A stretch of 33,510 bases of DNA from Nannocystis sp. (GTDB lineage Bacteria; Myxococcota_A; Polyangia; Nannocystales; Nannocystaceae), in NCBI GenBank assembly GCA_016712315.1, contig JADJRG010000016.1, positions 1-33,510 on the forward strand, given 5' to 3'. The notes beneath the pieces were generated by a model. That model had not been told where the DNA came from and searched no databases. It saw only the letters and a program-made list of their open reading frames with translations. Shown here piece after piece: positions 24,453 through 32,423 of this stretch. The position numbers and the translations under genes are program-made. Each line of letters begins with the position of its first letter. Within the stretch, counting starts at the first letter, position 1.

Positions 24453-25322
24453 TTAGAGATCGTTCGCGTAGCGCCCGCTGAGGCGATCGCCGGGCTGGAC
24501 GCGCACGAGCTCGATGTCACACACCACGGCGCTGCCGACGGGCGCGGGGGACCACAGGCCGAGGAGGTCGTCGTGGCTGACGAAGTGGACCTTCGACCAG
24601 CGCATGGGTTTGATGTCGGTTTGTAGGGGGGCGCTGTCGCGTAGGACCCCGTCGACGATGTGGAGCTGGGCGTCCGCGTTGATCCCGGCGTAGCGGACGC
24701 TGACGTAGCACCCCTGGAAGGTGGGGTACATGCAGAGATCGCGCGCGGGGATCGGGCCGTCGCCGATGGCGTTGGTGACCAGCATGCTGAGCCCGGGATC
24801 CCAATGGAAGGGCGGCGAGTAGGTGTTGTTGAGCGGCAGGTGCGAGAAGCCGCCGGAGAGGTCGCGGATCAGCCGGAAGCGCCGCCACTGCGGCTCGGGC
24901 GGGGTGCCGAGGGCGAGGGACACGTGCTCGCTCTCGGCGAGCTCGGTGACCACGATCTGCACACAGACGCGCCCGCCGTCTTGCGTGCGGATCGCGAGGG
25001 TGTCGCCGGGGTACATGACGAGGTAGGCCATGTGTGGGGTGAGGTCGACCTCTTCGCGAAAGATGTCGGGGTTGTCTTTCGCGAGCATCCGGGCGACGTT
25101 CTGCGGGTTCCAGTTCGAGCTGGCGACGCCGATGAGCTTGGGCGTGACGTCCGAAAAAACGCCGAAGAATTCGCCGTCGATCTGGCCCGCGGGACCGGTG
25201 AGATCGAGCTCATAGACGCGACCTGTGACGATCTGGAAGTTGCTGCGCCTCTGCTGCATCTTCGTGAGGCCGTCGAAGTCGCCCTCTTTGCGCAGCCTGA
25301 AGGTAATCGGTTCGGATCCCAT
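24453..25322 (-). CDS. Beta-rich protein, capsid-like candidate, paralogous to the 3245-4148 product
   Basis: ATG at 25322 has AAGGAG seven bases upstream and lies 13 bases after the preceding stop. The 289-aa frame is unbroken and has the alternating hydrophobic pattern of beta sandwiches: NFQIVTGRVYELDLTGPAGQ, GEFFGVFSDVTPKLIGVASS, AYLVMYPGDTLAIRTQDGGR, VCVQIVVTELAESEHVSLAL, CYVSVRYAGINADAQLHIVD, VHFVSHDDLLGLWSPAPVGS, CDIELVRVQPGDRLSGRY. No signal peptide, membrane segment or enzyme motif is seen. Size and fold would suit a jelly-roll coat protein, and the second copy at 3245-4148 could make a two-type shell. This is inference. A secreted or adhesin-type beta protein is the main alternative. 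Confidence 0.6.
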   Translation of the reverse strand: MGSEPITFRLRKEGDFDGLTKMQQRRSNFQIVTGRVYELDLTGPAGQIDGEFFGVFSDVTPKLIGVASSNWNPQNVARMLAKDNPDIFREEVDLTPHMAYLVMYPGDTLAIRTQDGGRVCVQIVVTELAESEHVSLALGTPPEPQWRRFRLIRDLSGGFSHLPLNNTYSPPFHWDPGLSMLVTNAIGDGPIPARDLCMYPTFQGCYVSVRYAGINADAQLHIVDGVLRDSAPLQTDIKPMRWSKVHFVSHDDLLGLWSPAPVGSAVVCDIELVRVQPGDRLSGRYANDL

Positions 25323-25335
25323 GGTCGGCTCCTTC

Positions 25336-26049
25336 CTACCGGCAGACGTCGGGGCCGCAGGCGGCGTACCAGCCGGCGTTGTTGACGCTCACGCTCGCGA
25401 ACGCGCTTGTGAGGTTGTTGGCGGTGCCGACGTGCTCGAGCTCGATGATCAGGTACTCCTTGGAGCCGACGGTGACGGGGGAGTTCTGGTAGAGGGGGAA
25501 CTTGACGGGGGTGACCCCTCCCTCGTTGGTAAAGAACTGAAAGCCGCGGTACTCGCTTCCGATCTGCGTGCCGGGGCCCTCGGGCTTCGTGGAGACGTAC
25601 AGGCGGACGACGATGTCGAGCAGGTTGTTGCCCTGGTTGGCGATGCTGAGCGCGATCGTGATATCGACGGGCGAGTAGCCGGGGCGCTGCTCGTGGACGA
25701 GGCGGATCTTCTTCTTGGGCGGGACGGGGTAGTCGTCGACGTAGTCGCCGCCCAGGCCGATCACGGGCTTGATGACGTTGACCTGAGCCTTGTGGGAGTA
25801 CTCGTCGATCGTGACCTGCGAGTAGAGCATGTTGGCCGGGCAACACGACTGCCGCATCATGTTCTGTAGGTCGTCGCAGCGGCGGGTCACCGAGTTGCAG
25901 CCGCTCTCGACGCGGCCGAGGCGATCGGTCATCGCCCGCAAGAGGGCGAGGTCTTCGGGGCTGATCCCGAGGACGTGGCAGATCCGGCGCATGGCCTCGT
26001 GGCGGGTCGCGTCTGAGTATTGTTCAGGGAGCATAATGTCTTGATTCAT
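25336..26049 (-). CDS. Protein with helical N-terminus and beta-rich C-terminus, possible structural protein
   Basis: ATG at 26049 has GGAG about ten bases upstream, after a 119-bp gap that is the longest spacer inside the cluster. Residues 1-70 are helical (DATRHEAMRRICHVLGISPE, LALLRAMTDRLGRVESGC) and end in a Cys cluster (CDDLQNMMRQSCCPANM). Residues 75-237 are beta-rich: LYSQVTIDEYSHKAQVNVIK, PVDITIALSIANQGNNLLDI, VVRLYVSTKPEGPGTQIGSE, YRGFQFFTNEGG, EYLIIELEHVGTANNLTSAF. The frame is unbroken, 237 aa, and placed directly before the capsid-like candidate with a 13-bp gap, so the two products are probably made in similar amounts. A single-jelly-roll coat or spike protein is one possibility; I do not recognise the family. 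Confidence 0.6.
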   Translation of the reverse strand: MNQDIMLPEQYSDATRHEAMRRICHVLGISPEDLALLRAMTDRLGRVESGCNSVTRRCDDLQNMMRQSCCPANMLYSQVTIDEYSHKAQVNVIKPVIGLGGDYVDDYPVPPKKKIRLVHEQRPGYSPVDITIALSIANQGNNLLDIVVRLYVSTKPEGPGTQIGSEYRGFQFFTNEGGVTPVKFPLYQNSPVTVGSKEYLIIELEHVGTANNLTSAFASVSVNNAGWYAACGPDVCR

Positions 26050-26168
26050 CGCGTGACTCTCCGTTCCCCGCTCATGGCGAGGTGCTGCTACGTTGGTGTT
26101 TTCATCCTATGGGGCGTCGCCCCCTCATCAGTTTTCGCTGTCAGATTCTCTCGGTCGCTGCGCGGCGG
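26050..26168. other. Intergenic spacer inside the cluster
   Basis: This 119-bp non-coding gap is the largest break between cluster genes besides the control region. It contains a small GC hairpin (GGGGC-GTC-GCCCC, 26109-26121) and the Shine-Dalgarno of the next gene. It could hold an internal promoter or an RNA-processing site, but I see no clear -35/-10 pair. Confidence 0.35.
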
Positions 26169-26561
26169 CTAGGCGGTGAAGCCGGGGATCACCCCGAACA
26201 TCCGCCGGAACTCCGCTTGGAGCAGATCTTCGTTGATGTCGTCGCCGAGCGCTTGGCCACGTGTTGCGCCGGTCTCCGCGCCCGTGGGTTCGACGACCGT
26301 GGCGCTGGCGTTGTTGGTAGTGATCACCGGCGCGGCCTCGGCGCCTTGGGGGGCGCTGCTGGGGCGAACGGTCGCGGTGGTGTCGATGGGCAACGAGCCG
26401 ATCCACCAGTCGAGCACGAGGACCCCGCCAGGGCGGAGGGCGCCGACGGCGGCGGAGGGGACCTCGAGGCGGACCTCGCGGCCGTCGCCGTCGGTGCCGA
26501 GCAGGGCGACGGTGGGGGCGTCGCCGCGGAGGACTTGATCGATGCGGAAGAGAGCTTTCAT
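26169..26561 (-). CDS. Small protein, unknown function
   Basis: ATG at 26561 overlaps the stop of the restored upstream gene (TGATG). An in-frame GTG one codon earlier is possible. The frame is unbroken, 130 aa: MKALFRIDQVLRGDAPTVAL, DGREVRLEVPSAAVGALRPG, VLVLDWWIGSLPID (a small beta barrel-like N-terminal half), then a Ser/Thr/Ala-rich linker and a helix EDLLQAEFRRMFGVIPGF. No membrane segment or known motif. Confidence 0.6.
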   Translation of the reverse strand: MKALFRIDQVLRGDAPTVALLGTDGDGREVRLEVPSAAVGALRPGGVLVLDWWIGSLPIDTTATVRPSSAPQGAEAAPVITTNNASATVVEPTGAETGATRGQALGDDINEDLLQAEFRRMFGVIPGFTA

Positions 26562-27000
26562 CACGACACCAGGAGTTTCTGAAGCACGGCGCCAGCGCTG
26601 AACATGAGGCCGCCGAGGTTGAGGGTGTTACGGAAGGTGAGGGTCTCTTTTAAAAACAGGCCGCCGCCGACGCCGAGGAGCCCCAAGAGCGCGATGGGGG
26701 GACGGGGCCGATGCTCTTGATGCCAGAGGTCGCGCGGCCGAGGAGCGAGCCCGCCACGACGCCAGCAACAGCGGAGACGCCGAGGATGGCGTTATCCCGC
26801 CAGGTGCCGCTCAGGAGGCGATCGAGCTCGGCCATGAACTTCTCGGGATCCGTGGCCCGCTTGAGAAGTCTGGCGGCGAGGCCGTGACGCTCGTCCGCGC
26901 GGATCTGGCCTAACACCTTCCAGAGGGTGGCCATGACCGTCCGCTCGGCGGCTTCTTCCTGGTCCATCGTCATATCTACGGATTTTCCTGTGCCGTTCAT
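26561..27000 (-). CDS. Membrane protein with two C-terminal hydrophobic segments, one frameshift
   Basis: ATG at 27000 overlaps the stop of the coiled-coil gene (ATGA), so I reject the longer frame that starts inside that gene. The first part is helical (DQEEAAERTVMATLWKVLGQ, LAARLLKRATDPEKFMAELD), then a membrane segment AILGVSAVAGVVAGSLLG. At the G6 run (26696-26701) one extra base restores PIALLGLLGVGGGLFL as a second segment and LTFRNTLNLGGLMFSAGAVL before the stop at 26561. About 146 aa. No family is recognised. Confidence 0.6.
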
Positions 27001-28599
27001 TTCTTCGTTGCCTCCTTCACGACTTCCACGATCGCCGCGAGCGTCGGGTTGGTGACCGGCGCCTCCATGAGGCTCCGGGACCGCTCCGCGACCGTTCTCA
27101 TCAACTTTTGGCTCTTGGCCATCTTCTCCTGAATCTCGGCGTCGAGCTGGGCCAGGCGGGCCTTCTCCGCCTCGAGCTTCTCCCACTCGGTCTTCTGAGC
27201 CTTCGCTTCCTGCTCCAGCGCGGCCTTCGCGGCCTTCACTTCCTGCTCCAGCGTGGCCTTCGCGGCCTTCACGTCCTGCTCCAGCGCGGCCTTCGTGGCC
27301 TTCACTTCCTGCTCCAGCTCGGCCTTCGTGGCCTTCACGTCCTTCTCCAGCTCGGCCTTCGTGGCCTTCACGTCCTGCTCCAGCGCGGCCTTCGTGGTCT
27401 TCACGTCTTTCTCCAGCGCGGCCGTCGTGGTCTTCACGTCCTTCTCCAGCGCGTCCCTCTGAGCGGCCCTCTTCATCTCCGCAAACTCCGCTTGCCGCTC
27501 GATCTCAGCCCGCTTGGCGGCTACCTCCCAACCTACTTCAACCCGCTTTGCAGCCACTTCTGCTGCCTCCCGGTCTAGGGCAAGCTGCTGGGTGGCCATG
27601 GCCCTCTCCTTCTCCGCGAGGCTCGCCTCCCTCTGGAGCACACCCCGCGCCCGCTTCGCCCGGCGAGCCACCTTGAACTCCTGCTTCTGGACCTCTTGCT
27701 CACGCGCCGCGAGCTCCCGCTCACGCGCCGCGAGCTCTCGCTCACGCGCCTCGAGCTCTCGCTCGCGATCATGGTCCGGGGTGAGGCGGACAGGGGCGGC
27801 CGCGGGTTGGGACTGCTGCACCTGACCAGCGTGGGGAGGGGCTGGCTGGGAGGCAAGCAGTTTTTTCGAGCGTGTCGCTCTCGATGGGTTCGTTTGGGTT
27901 TGGATCCTTATGACACCGTGGTTCGTCGGCAACGACACCGGATTTGTGCTGTAGGCGCGCCGCCTCGTCGGCGTTGACACCGCTACGGTGCTGAGAACGA
28001 GCCCCGTCGACGACGTTGACACCGATCGCGGTGGACTCATGGACGAGTGTCACCGTTATCTGTCCGGTTCGTGGGCAGAACACCACCGATGACACCGCCG
28101 CGTTGACGTAATTTCGTTCGGCCTCGGCGCGAAGGTCGGGAGCGACATTGGCGTGGTCGTCGGGCGGCGCCGCGCCGGGGTCAAGCGGAGGGGACAGCGG
28201 CGGCAGCGAGGACGCGCTCTCGCTCACCGTGAGGCCGCGCTCGCGCAGCTTCTCCGCAAGCTCTGGGTCCTCGAACTCGACCGTCAGACCCCCGGACCAG
28301 AGACAGGCGAGCTGAAAGCTGAGGCCGCGCCGACCCCTGCGGATCTGCGTCAGCGTGTTGCGCTTGATGGCTCCGTTCAGCTTCCGGCTGAGCTTGGCGG
28401 CGGTGAGGCCCTGGTCGGCCTGGACCAACTTGTCCCGGATCTGGGCGCCGCTCTCCCACTCGGGGAGGAGGTCAAGATCGCGGAGAACCGCGAGGGCGCT
28501 GTCAATCGGTAGCCGTTTGTAGTCGGGCGTGCGGCTCTGGAGGGCCCCAAGGACGCTGTTGTACTCGTCGATGCTTCGGATGAGGACGGAGGCGGACAT
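26997..28599 (-). CDS. N-terminal putative regulator joined by a one-base shift to a long hendecad coiled coil
   Basis: ATG at 28599 opens a 276-aa frame. Residues 1-125 are helical with an HTH-like region (AVLRDLDLLPEWESGAQIRD, GLTAAKLSRKLNGAIKRNTL, TQIRRGRRGLSFQLACLWSG). Residues about 200-235 carry short repeats (ARSQHRSGVNADEAARLQHK). At an A6 run in the mRNA (27866-27861) losing one base moves into the second frame, LLASQPAPPHAGQVQQ, then repeated ARERELA heptads and eight 11-residue units of the type LEKDVKATKAE to the stop at 26997. The span is 1,603 bases, exactly one over a multiple of three, which supports a single 534-aa protein. The alternative is two overlapping genes. First in the cluster, next to a candidate operator, it may be an autoregulator or a nucleoid/segregation-type filament protein. 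Confidence 0.55.
27192..27455. repeat. Eight 33-bp tandem repeats coding for an 11-residue coiled-coil unit
   Basis: Successive 33-bp units of the type CTTCGTGGCCTTCACGTCCT (first 20 bases shown) code for ALEKDVKTTKA-like hendecads on the minus strand. Period 11 with hydrophobic a/d/h-type positions predicts a long, slightly right-handed coiled coil. Confidence 0.75.
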
Positions 28600-28662
28600 C
28601 GCGCCGGAGGATCACCAGCGATGAGGTCTTCCTCAGGATCGAGATCGTCCCCAGCTCGCTGG

Positions 28663-28684
28663 CCTGGTGCAAATATGCGCCAGG
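28663..28684. promoter_or_regulatory. Candidate 22-bp palindromic operator
   Basis: The two 11-base arms are inverted copies matching at 18 of 22 positions: CCTGG, one base, GCA, one base, A, then the mirror T, one base, TGC, one base, CCAGG. It lies about 64 bp upstream of the first cluster gene, where a repressor site would be expected. No convincing -35/-10 pair could be placed beside it. Confidence 0.5.
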
Positions 28685-28724
28685 GTGGCGCGAATCTGCG
28701 TTTATGCGCGACCGAGGACGACCG

Positions 28725-28808
28725 CGGCGCGATTGATACTGCGCGCGGATCGGGGACATTCGCGCGCGGGTCGCTCACCTTCGCGCGGGGGTCTCTCGAT
28801 TGCGCGCG
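28725..28808. repeat. Four 21-bp direct repeats (iteron-like) in the control region
   Basis: Four contiguous 21-bp units (28725-28745, 28746-28766, 28767-28787, 28788-28808) begin with C/G-GG and end with T(T/G)CGCGCG-like blocks; the middle is variable. The two central units are closest (CGGATCGGGGACATTCGCGC and CGGGTCGCTCACCTTCGCGC). The 21-bp period is two helical turns, as in plasmid iterons and cooperative operators. Open frames across the area are short and coding is unlikely. Confidence 0.5.
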
Positions 28809-28932
28809 GCGCTCACGCGGCAAATGCGCGAAATCGCGAGGCGTAGGGCTCGATGCCGCCCGCGTGGCAGAGGAGGACCCCCAGGGCGATCGCGCGCGCG
28901 AGAATGGGGCGGTTGTGAGCAGATGAAAAAAT
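28809..28932. other. Non-coding stretch between control repeats and terminator
   Basis: The area is rich in GCGCG and has further partial copies of the repeat tail (AAATGCGCGAAATCGCG). No gene is supported. It may hold the right boundary of the element. I see no att-like repeat. Confidence 0.35.
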
Positions 28933-28958
28933 GGGAGATCTCTCCGAAGAGATCTCCC
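28926..28958 (-). terminator. Intrinsic terminator of the kinase remnant
   Basis: A perfect 11-bp inverted repeat (GGGAGATCTCT, 28933-28943, and its mirror, 28948-28958) with loop CCGA. Reading the minus strand, the hairpin is followed by A and U6 (28931-28926 are A on the plus strand). It lies 80 bp after the stop of the kinase fragment. It also insulates the cluster from upstream transcription. Confidence 0.8.
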
Positions 28959-29039
28959 TTGGGCGGATTCGCGAGAGGCTTCTGAGGGCTCGTGGAGGAG
29001 GTCGTCTTGACGAGCGCTCGCAGGGACGCATCCGAGCCA

Positions 29040-29315
29040 TCACGCCGGGCCGGCGGCGTCGGTTGCGATCTCGATCAACTCCACGAGCGGGCGCCATACG
29101 GCGTGCTGATCCGCAGCACGGCGCGCGCACACGAGGGCCTCGTGGTCCGCGCAGTCGCGCCAGGCGGTGAGGCTCGCCTTCGCGTCCTCATAGCCGTCGG
29201 AGGCGGCGACCTGCCCCGCCGCGACCTGGAGTGCACGGCGGAACGCATCGGCGCTCGCGGGGCGCTGGGCTGGATCCTTGTGCAGGGCGCGGGCGACGAG
29301 GGCCTCGAGATTCAC
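29040..29315 (-). pseudogene. C-terminal remnant of a Ser/Thr protein kinase
   Basis: The frame ending at 29040 contains NLEALVARALHKDPAQRPAS followed by ADAFRRALQ, the well-known end of the kinase C-lobe (the alanine-rich helix, the conserved Asp-Pro and the invariant Arg of subdomain XI). It then has about 60 more residues (DAKASLTAWRDCADHEALVC) to the stop. No catalytic loop, DFG or nucleotide-binding motif can be found upstream; the frame there runs antisense to the next gene. The kinase is therefore truncated, presumably by the event that placed this end beside the lipoprotein gene. Confidence 0.6.
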
Positions 29316-29499
29316 ACCGGCCCGCTGCTCTGATCGGCACCCTCGCCTACGTCTCCGGCTGTCGGCCCGCGGGCGCGGCGGACGGCGGCGCCGGAGAGGC
29401 GACGGTCGAATAGGGGAGGGAGAGCACGAAGAGGGCGCGGGGGACGCGGCGGGCGCTGGCGCTGGCGCCTCGCGCCCGCCCAAGAGTAGGCTCCCACCC

Positions 29500-30584
29500 A
29501 TGGCGCCACGGATCCGGCTCCTCCTCGCCTTCGGGCTCGGGCTCGCCTGCCAGCCGACGCAAGGCGAGACGACATCGTTCGCGTCGGTGCCGACGACGGC
29601 ACCTCCTCCCTCGGGATCAGACTCCAGCGCGGCGGACACGAGCGGCGGCAGCGACGGGTCGTCGTCGCAAGGGAGCACGACCGCGGCGAGCGGCGTTAGC
29701 TCGACCGAAGATCCGAGCGCGGGCACCGGCGACACGACGCTGCTCTACGACGTCGGTCCCGATACCGACACCGACACTGGCAGCGACACGAAGCCGGCGG
29801 GGTGCGAGGGCAAGATCGACCTGCTCTTTGTTCTGTCGCGCGATGGATCGATGAAGAGCAGCCAAGAGAAGCTACTCGCGGCGTTCCCCGGCTTCATCGC
29901 GACCATCCAGGCGAAATTTGCGGATTTTGACTACCACATCATGGTCGTCGACGGTGACACCGAGTGGGGCCTGATCACCTGCGACAACGACTGTGAGATG
30001 AAGGGTTCCTGTGGCGTGGTCCCGGACTACCCTTGTGATCTGCTTCACCTCGTCACCGACTGCGACCGCACGATCGGCGCCGGCAACGTCTTCGCCGCTG
30101 GTGGGAACGCCAGCAACAAGCCGTGCCAGATCGCGGGCGGCCGGCGTTACTTGACCAACGAGCAGCCGAACCTCGCCGAGACCTTCTCCTGCGTCGCCAA
30201 GCTGGGCACTAGTGGCTACGACCTCATGGGCCAAGCGCTCAGCGCCGCGATGAAGCCAGAGATGAACGCCCCGGGCGGCTGCAACGCCGGCTTCCTCCGT
30301 GACGATGCGTTGCTGATGGTCACCTTCATCGGCGGCTACGACTACGACTCGAAGGGCAACCCGGATCTTTGGGCGGATCGTGTGCTCTCGGCCAAGGGCG
30401 GTGATCCGGGGGCGGTGGTGATGGTCAGTATCCTCGATCCCAAGTGCCCCCGTATGATCGAGTCTGCGAGCTGGTCAAAATCCCGTACCACCTGGTCGCG
30501 AACAGCGACTTCGGCTACCTGAGCGCGTTCGAGGACGCGACCGAACTGGTCGCAGAGGCGTGCGCCGAGTTCATCCCGGGCTGA
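29500..30584 (+). CDS. Nannocystineae-type exported lipoprotein, VWA-like, one frameshift
   Basis: ATG at 29500 starts a signal with lipobox: MAPRIRLLLAFGLGLACQPT (Cys 17). A linker rich in Ser/Thr/Gly/Asp follows (SSQGSTTAASGV, DTDTDTGSDT), typical of secreted Nannocystineae proteins. The folded part begins KIDLLFVLSRDGSMKSSQEK, a von Willebrand A strand with the DxS metal site partly changed (SRDGSMKS), then KFADFDYHIMVVDGDTEWGL and several Cys pairs. Near 30470 the frame must shift by one base, giving CELVKIPYHLVANSDFGYLS and ELVAEACAEFIPG with TGA at 30582-30584. About 361 aa. Probably an outer-surface protein; the ligand is unknown. Confidence 0.75.
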
Positions 30585-30592
30585 GCGCGGGC

Positions 30593-32246
30593 TCAACCGC
30601 CGATGTGGGCGACCGCCGGATAGCCGTTGTTGCCGAGGCCGCCCGCGTACACCTCGCCGAAGGCGCCGATCGCGACGGCGATCGCCATGTGGAAGTTCTT
30701 GTTGTCCTCGCGGCTGTAGGTCCACAGCGGCGCCGCTGATCCGGGCTTCAACGCTCGCACCCAGAAGGCGCCTTCGTTGCCCTTGGCCCCGCCCATCACG
30801 ACGACGGCGTAGCCGGCCGGGCTCCAGGCGATATCATGTGGCCCATAGGACAGGCTCGGCAGATCTCCGATCGGCGCGAACCAATCGTCGCCGCCCTTCG
30901 GATCGTGCACACGCAGGGTCGCCTTCGGATCGCAGTCATCGCCGCAGAAAAATCCCGCGGTGATGTAGCGCCCTTGGTCGTCGATTGCGAGCGCCCGGCC
31001 GCCGGTCTGAGTGGTGCCCTCGATGCCGCCGACATTCCACTTGTGAGCCTTGGAGACCAAATCGAACTCCAGCAAGAAGTGGCGATCTCGCTTGGGAGAT
31101 TGGTCGGCATTCTCGTGTTTGCCGTGTGCTTCGCCGACCATCACGAACGTGTCGCCCGCGAACGCGCAGTCTCGGGCGATCTCGGTGAATTTGTGCGGCT
31201 TATCGTCCTCGGGAAAGTAGTCAAAGGTCCGCGTTTCGCCGAACTGGTTCGGCCGATAGATCCACGCGGCGGCGTCCCAAGCGTCGGGGTGGCCGCTGGG
31301 TGCGGCGCCGCAGACGGCGATCAAACCGGAGGGATGGGCGCCGAGAGCGAGGGCGAGCTCGTCCTTTCCGCCGAGGCCGCGGGGGTTACGCCGGCGTCCC
31401 ACGAGCTGAGTTGCCCGAGCCACCACTCGGTTCCGCCGACACCTGTCCGGTAAGCCAGCAGAGTGATCGCCCCGTCGGCGTCGATCTTCGCGTCGATCGG
31501 CGCGCAGGTGAGCCCGGGCAGTACGTCTCGAAGGACCGTGTTCCACCCGCCTGGATCTCGACGGCGCAAGTAGCAGCGGCTCTCGTTGTCCTGCGTGTAC
31601 TGGCCAAACTCGATGGGATCGCCGCTCGGCAGTACGCCGAGCGCCTTCACGATCCCGCCGCCGATGAGGTCGTTGGCCCGCCAAAGATCTCGGCGCCGGG
31701 CTTCGGCAGGGCGATCTTGTAGGATGTCGTGATGGTGTCGCCGACGAGATCGCCGCGCCACGGGTGAGCCCCAGGATCTGCGTGCCGTTGGCGAGGCCTG
31801 TGTTGACGGCGAGCTCGCCCTGAAAAATTGCGGGGTCCTGCTCGAAGTCGGGGTCGAGGGCGGCGAGCTCAATCACGGATCCATCTTCGAGCTGCATCGA
31901 CACGCCTTCGGCCCCCTCAGCCGTGACCGTGACGGTGAGCGGCCCGTTTTTAAAGATGATCGGCCCGGGGTGAGCTCGTGCTCGATGATCTGCGGGGCGG
32001 GTAGGGCGCCTTCGGTGTCGTCGCCGGTGTCGCCAGCGGAGGAGGCGTCGCTGTCGCTGTCGGAGCCGTGCGGCGGCGGTTCGGTCGTGACGGTGCTGAT
32101 CGGTGGGCTGCTGTTGGCGGAGTCGTCGCTGTCGCTGTCGCTGTCGCTGTCCTCGGTCGTGTAGTACTCAGCAGGGTCTCGTACCCGCTCGGGTCGTAGC
32201 AGGCGGGCACGAGGGCGAGGAGGAGGACGTGGGCGGGTCGACGCAT
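30593..32246 (-). CDS. Exported beta-propeller-like lipoprotein, several frameshifts
   Basis: ATG at 32246 has AGGAAA upstream and opens a lipoprotein signal MRRPAHVLLLALVPACYDPS (Cys 16). After a frame change there is an acidic Ser/Asp linker (TTEDSDSDSDSDDSANSSPP). Further frame changes (near 31970, 31740 and 31360) connect LQLEDGSVIEL-like, LIGGGIVKALGVLPSGDPI, GLIAVCGAAPSGHPDAWDAA, RDCADA-like, VGGIEGTTQTGGRALAIDDQ, PHDIAWSPAGYAVVVMGGAK and AVAIGAFGEVYAGGLGNNGY, ending at 30593. The recurring strands ending in G-G or D-D-Q-G look like blades of a beta-propeller. It converges on the plus-strand lipoprotein with only 8 bp between stops. About 550 aa. Probably a surface or periplasmic protein. 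Confidence 0.6.
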
Positions 32247-32423
32247 GCGGAGATTTCCTGGACGCGCAGCGGTAGGCGCGGTTGCGAGCATGCGCTGACT
32301 CGCGCGCGCTAGGCAAGGGGCGCGTGTGCGACGGCTCGCCGGGAGCGTGTTCCGACGTTGAGCACGGAAGCGGACCGGGCGTGGACCGGAAGCGCACCCA
32401 TCCAACAAGCCCCCACCGCAGGC
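32247..32423. other. Intergenic region, probable promoter area of the 30593-32246 lipoprotein gene
   Basis: About 180 bp between the stop of the H1-like gene and the lipoprotein start. No coding frame is convincing. It has the Shine-Dalgarno sequence next to the lipoprotein ATG but no clear promoter consensus or terminator. Confidence 0.4.

Noticed and set aside
27192..27455. 33-bp repeats as a possible CRISPR array
   Set aside because: The units are contiguous without spacers, are in frame and code for a coiled coil.
29330..29412. Plus-strand GTLAYVSG as a kinase activation-loop fragment
   Set aside because: The similarity to GTLAYMSPEQ is only six residues and is not followed by the expected motif; probably chance next to the minus-strand kinase end.
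30575..30600. Bidirectional terminator between the two convergent lipoprotein genes
   Set aside because: Only a 5-bp stem (TGAGC/GCTCA) that includes both stop codons, with no U-run on either side.
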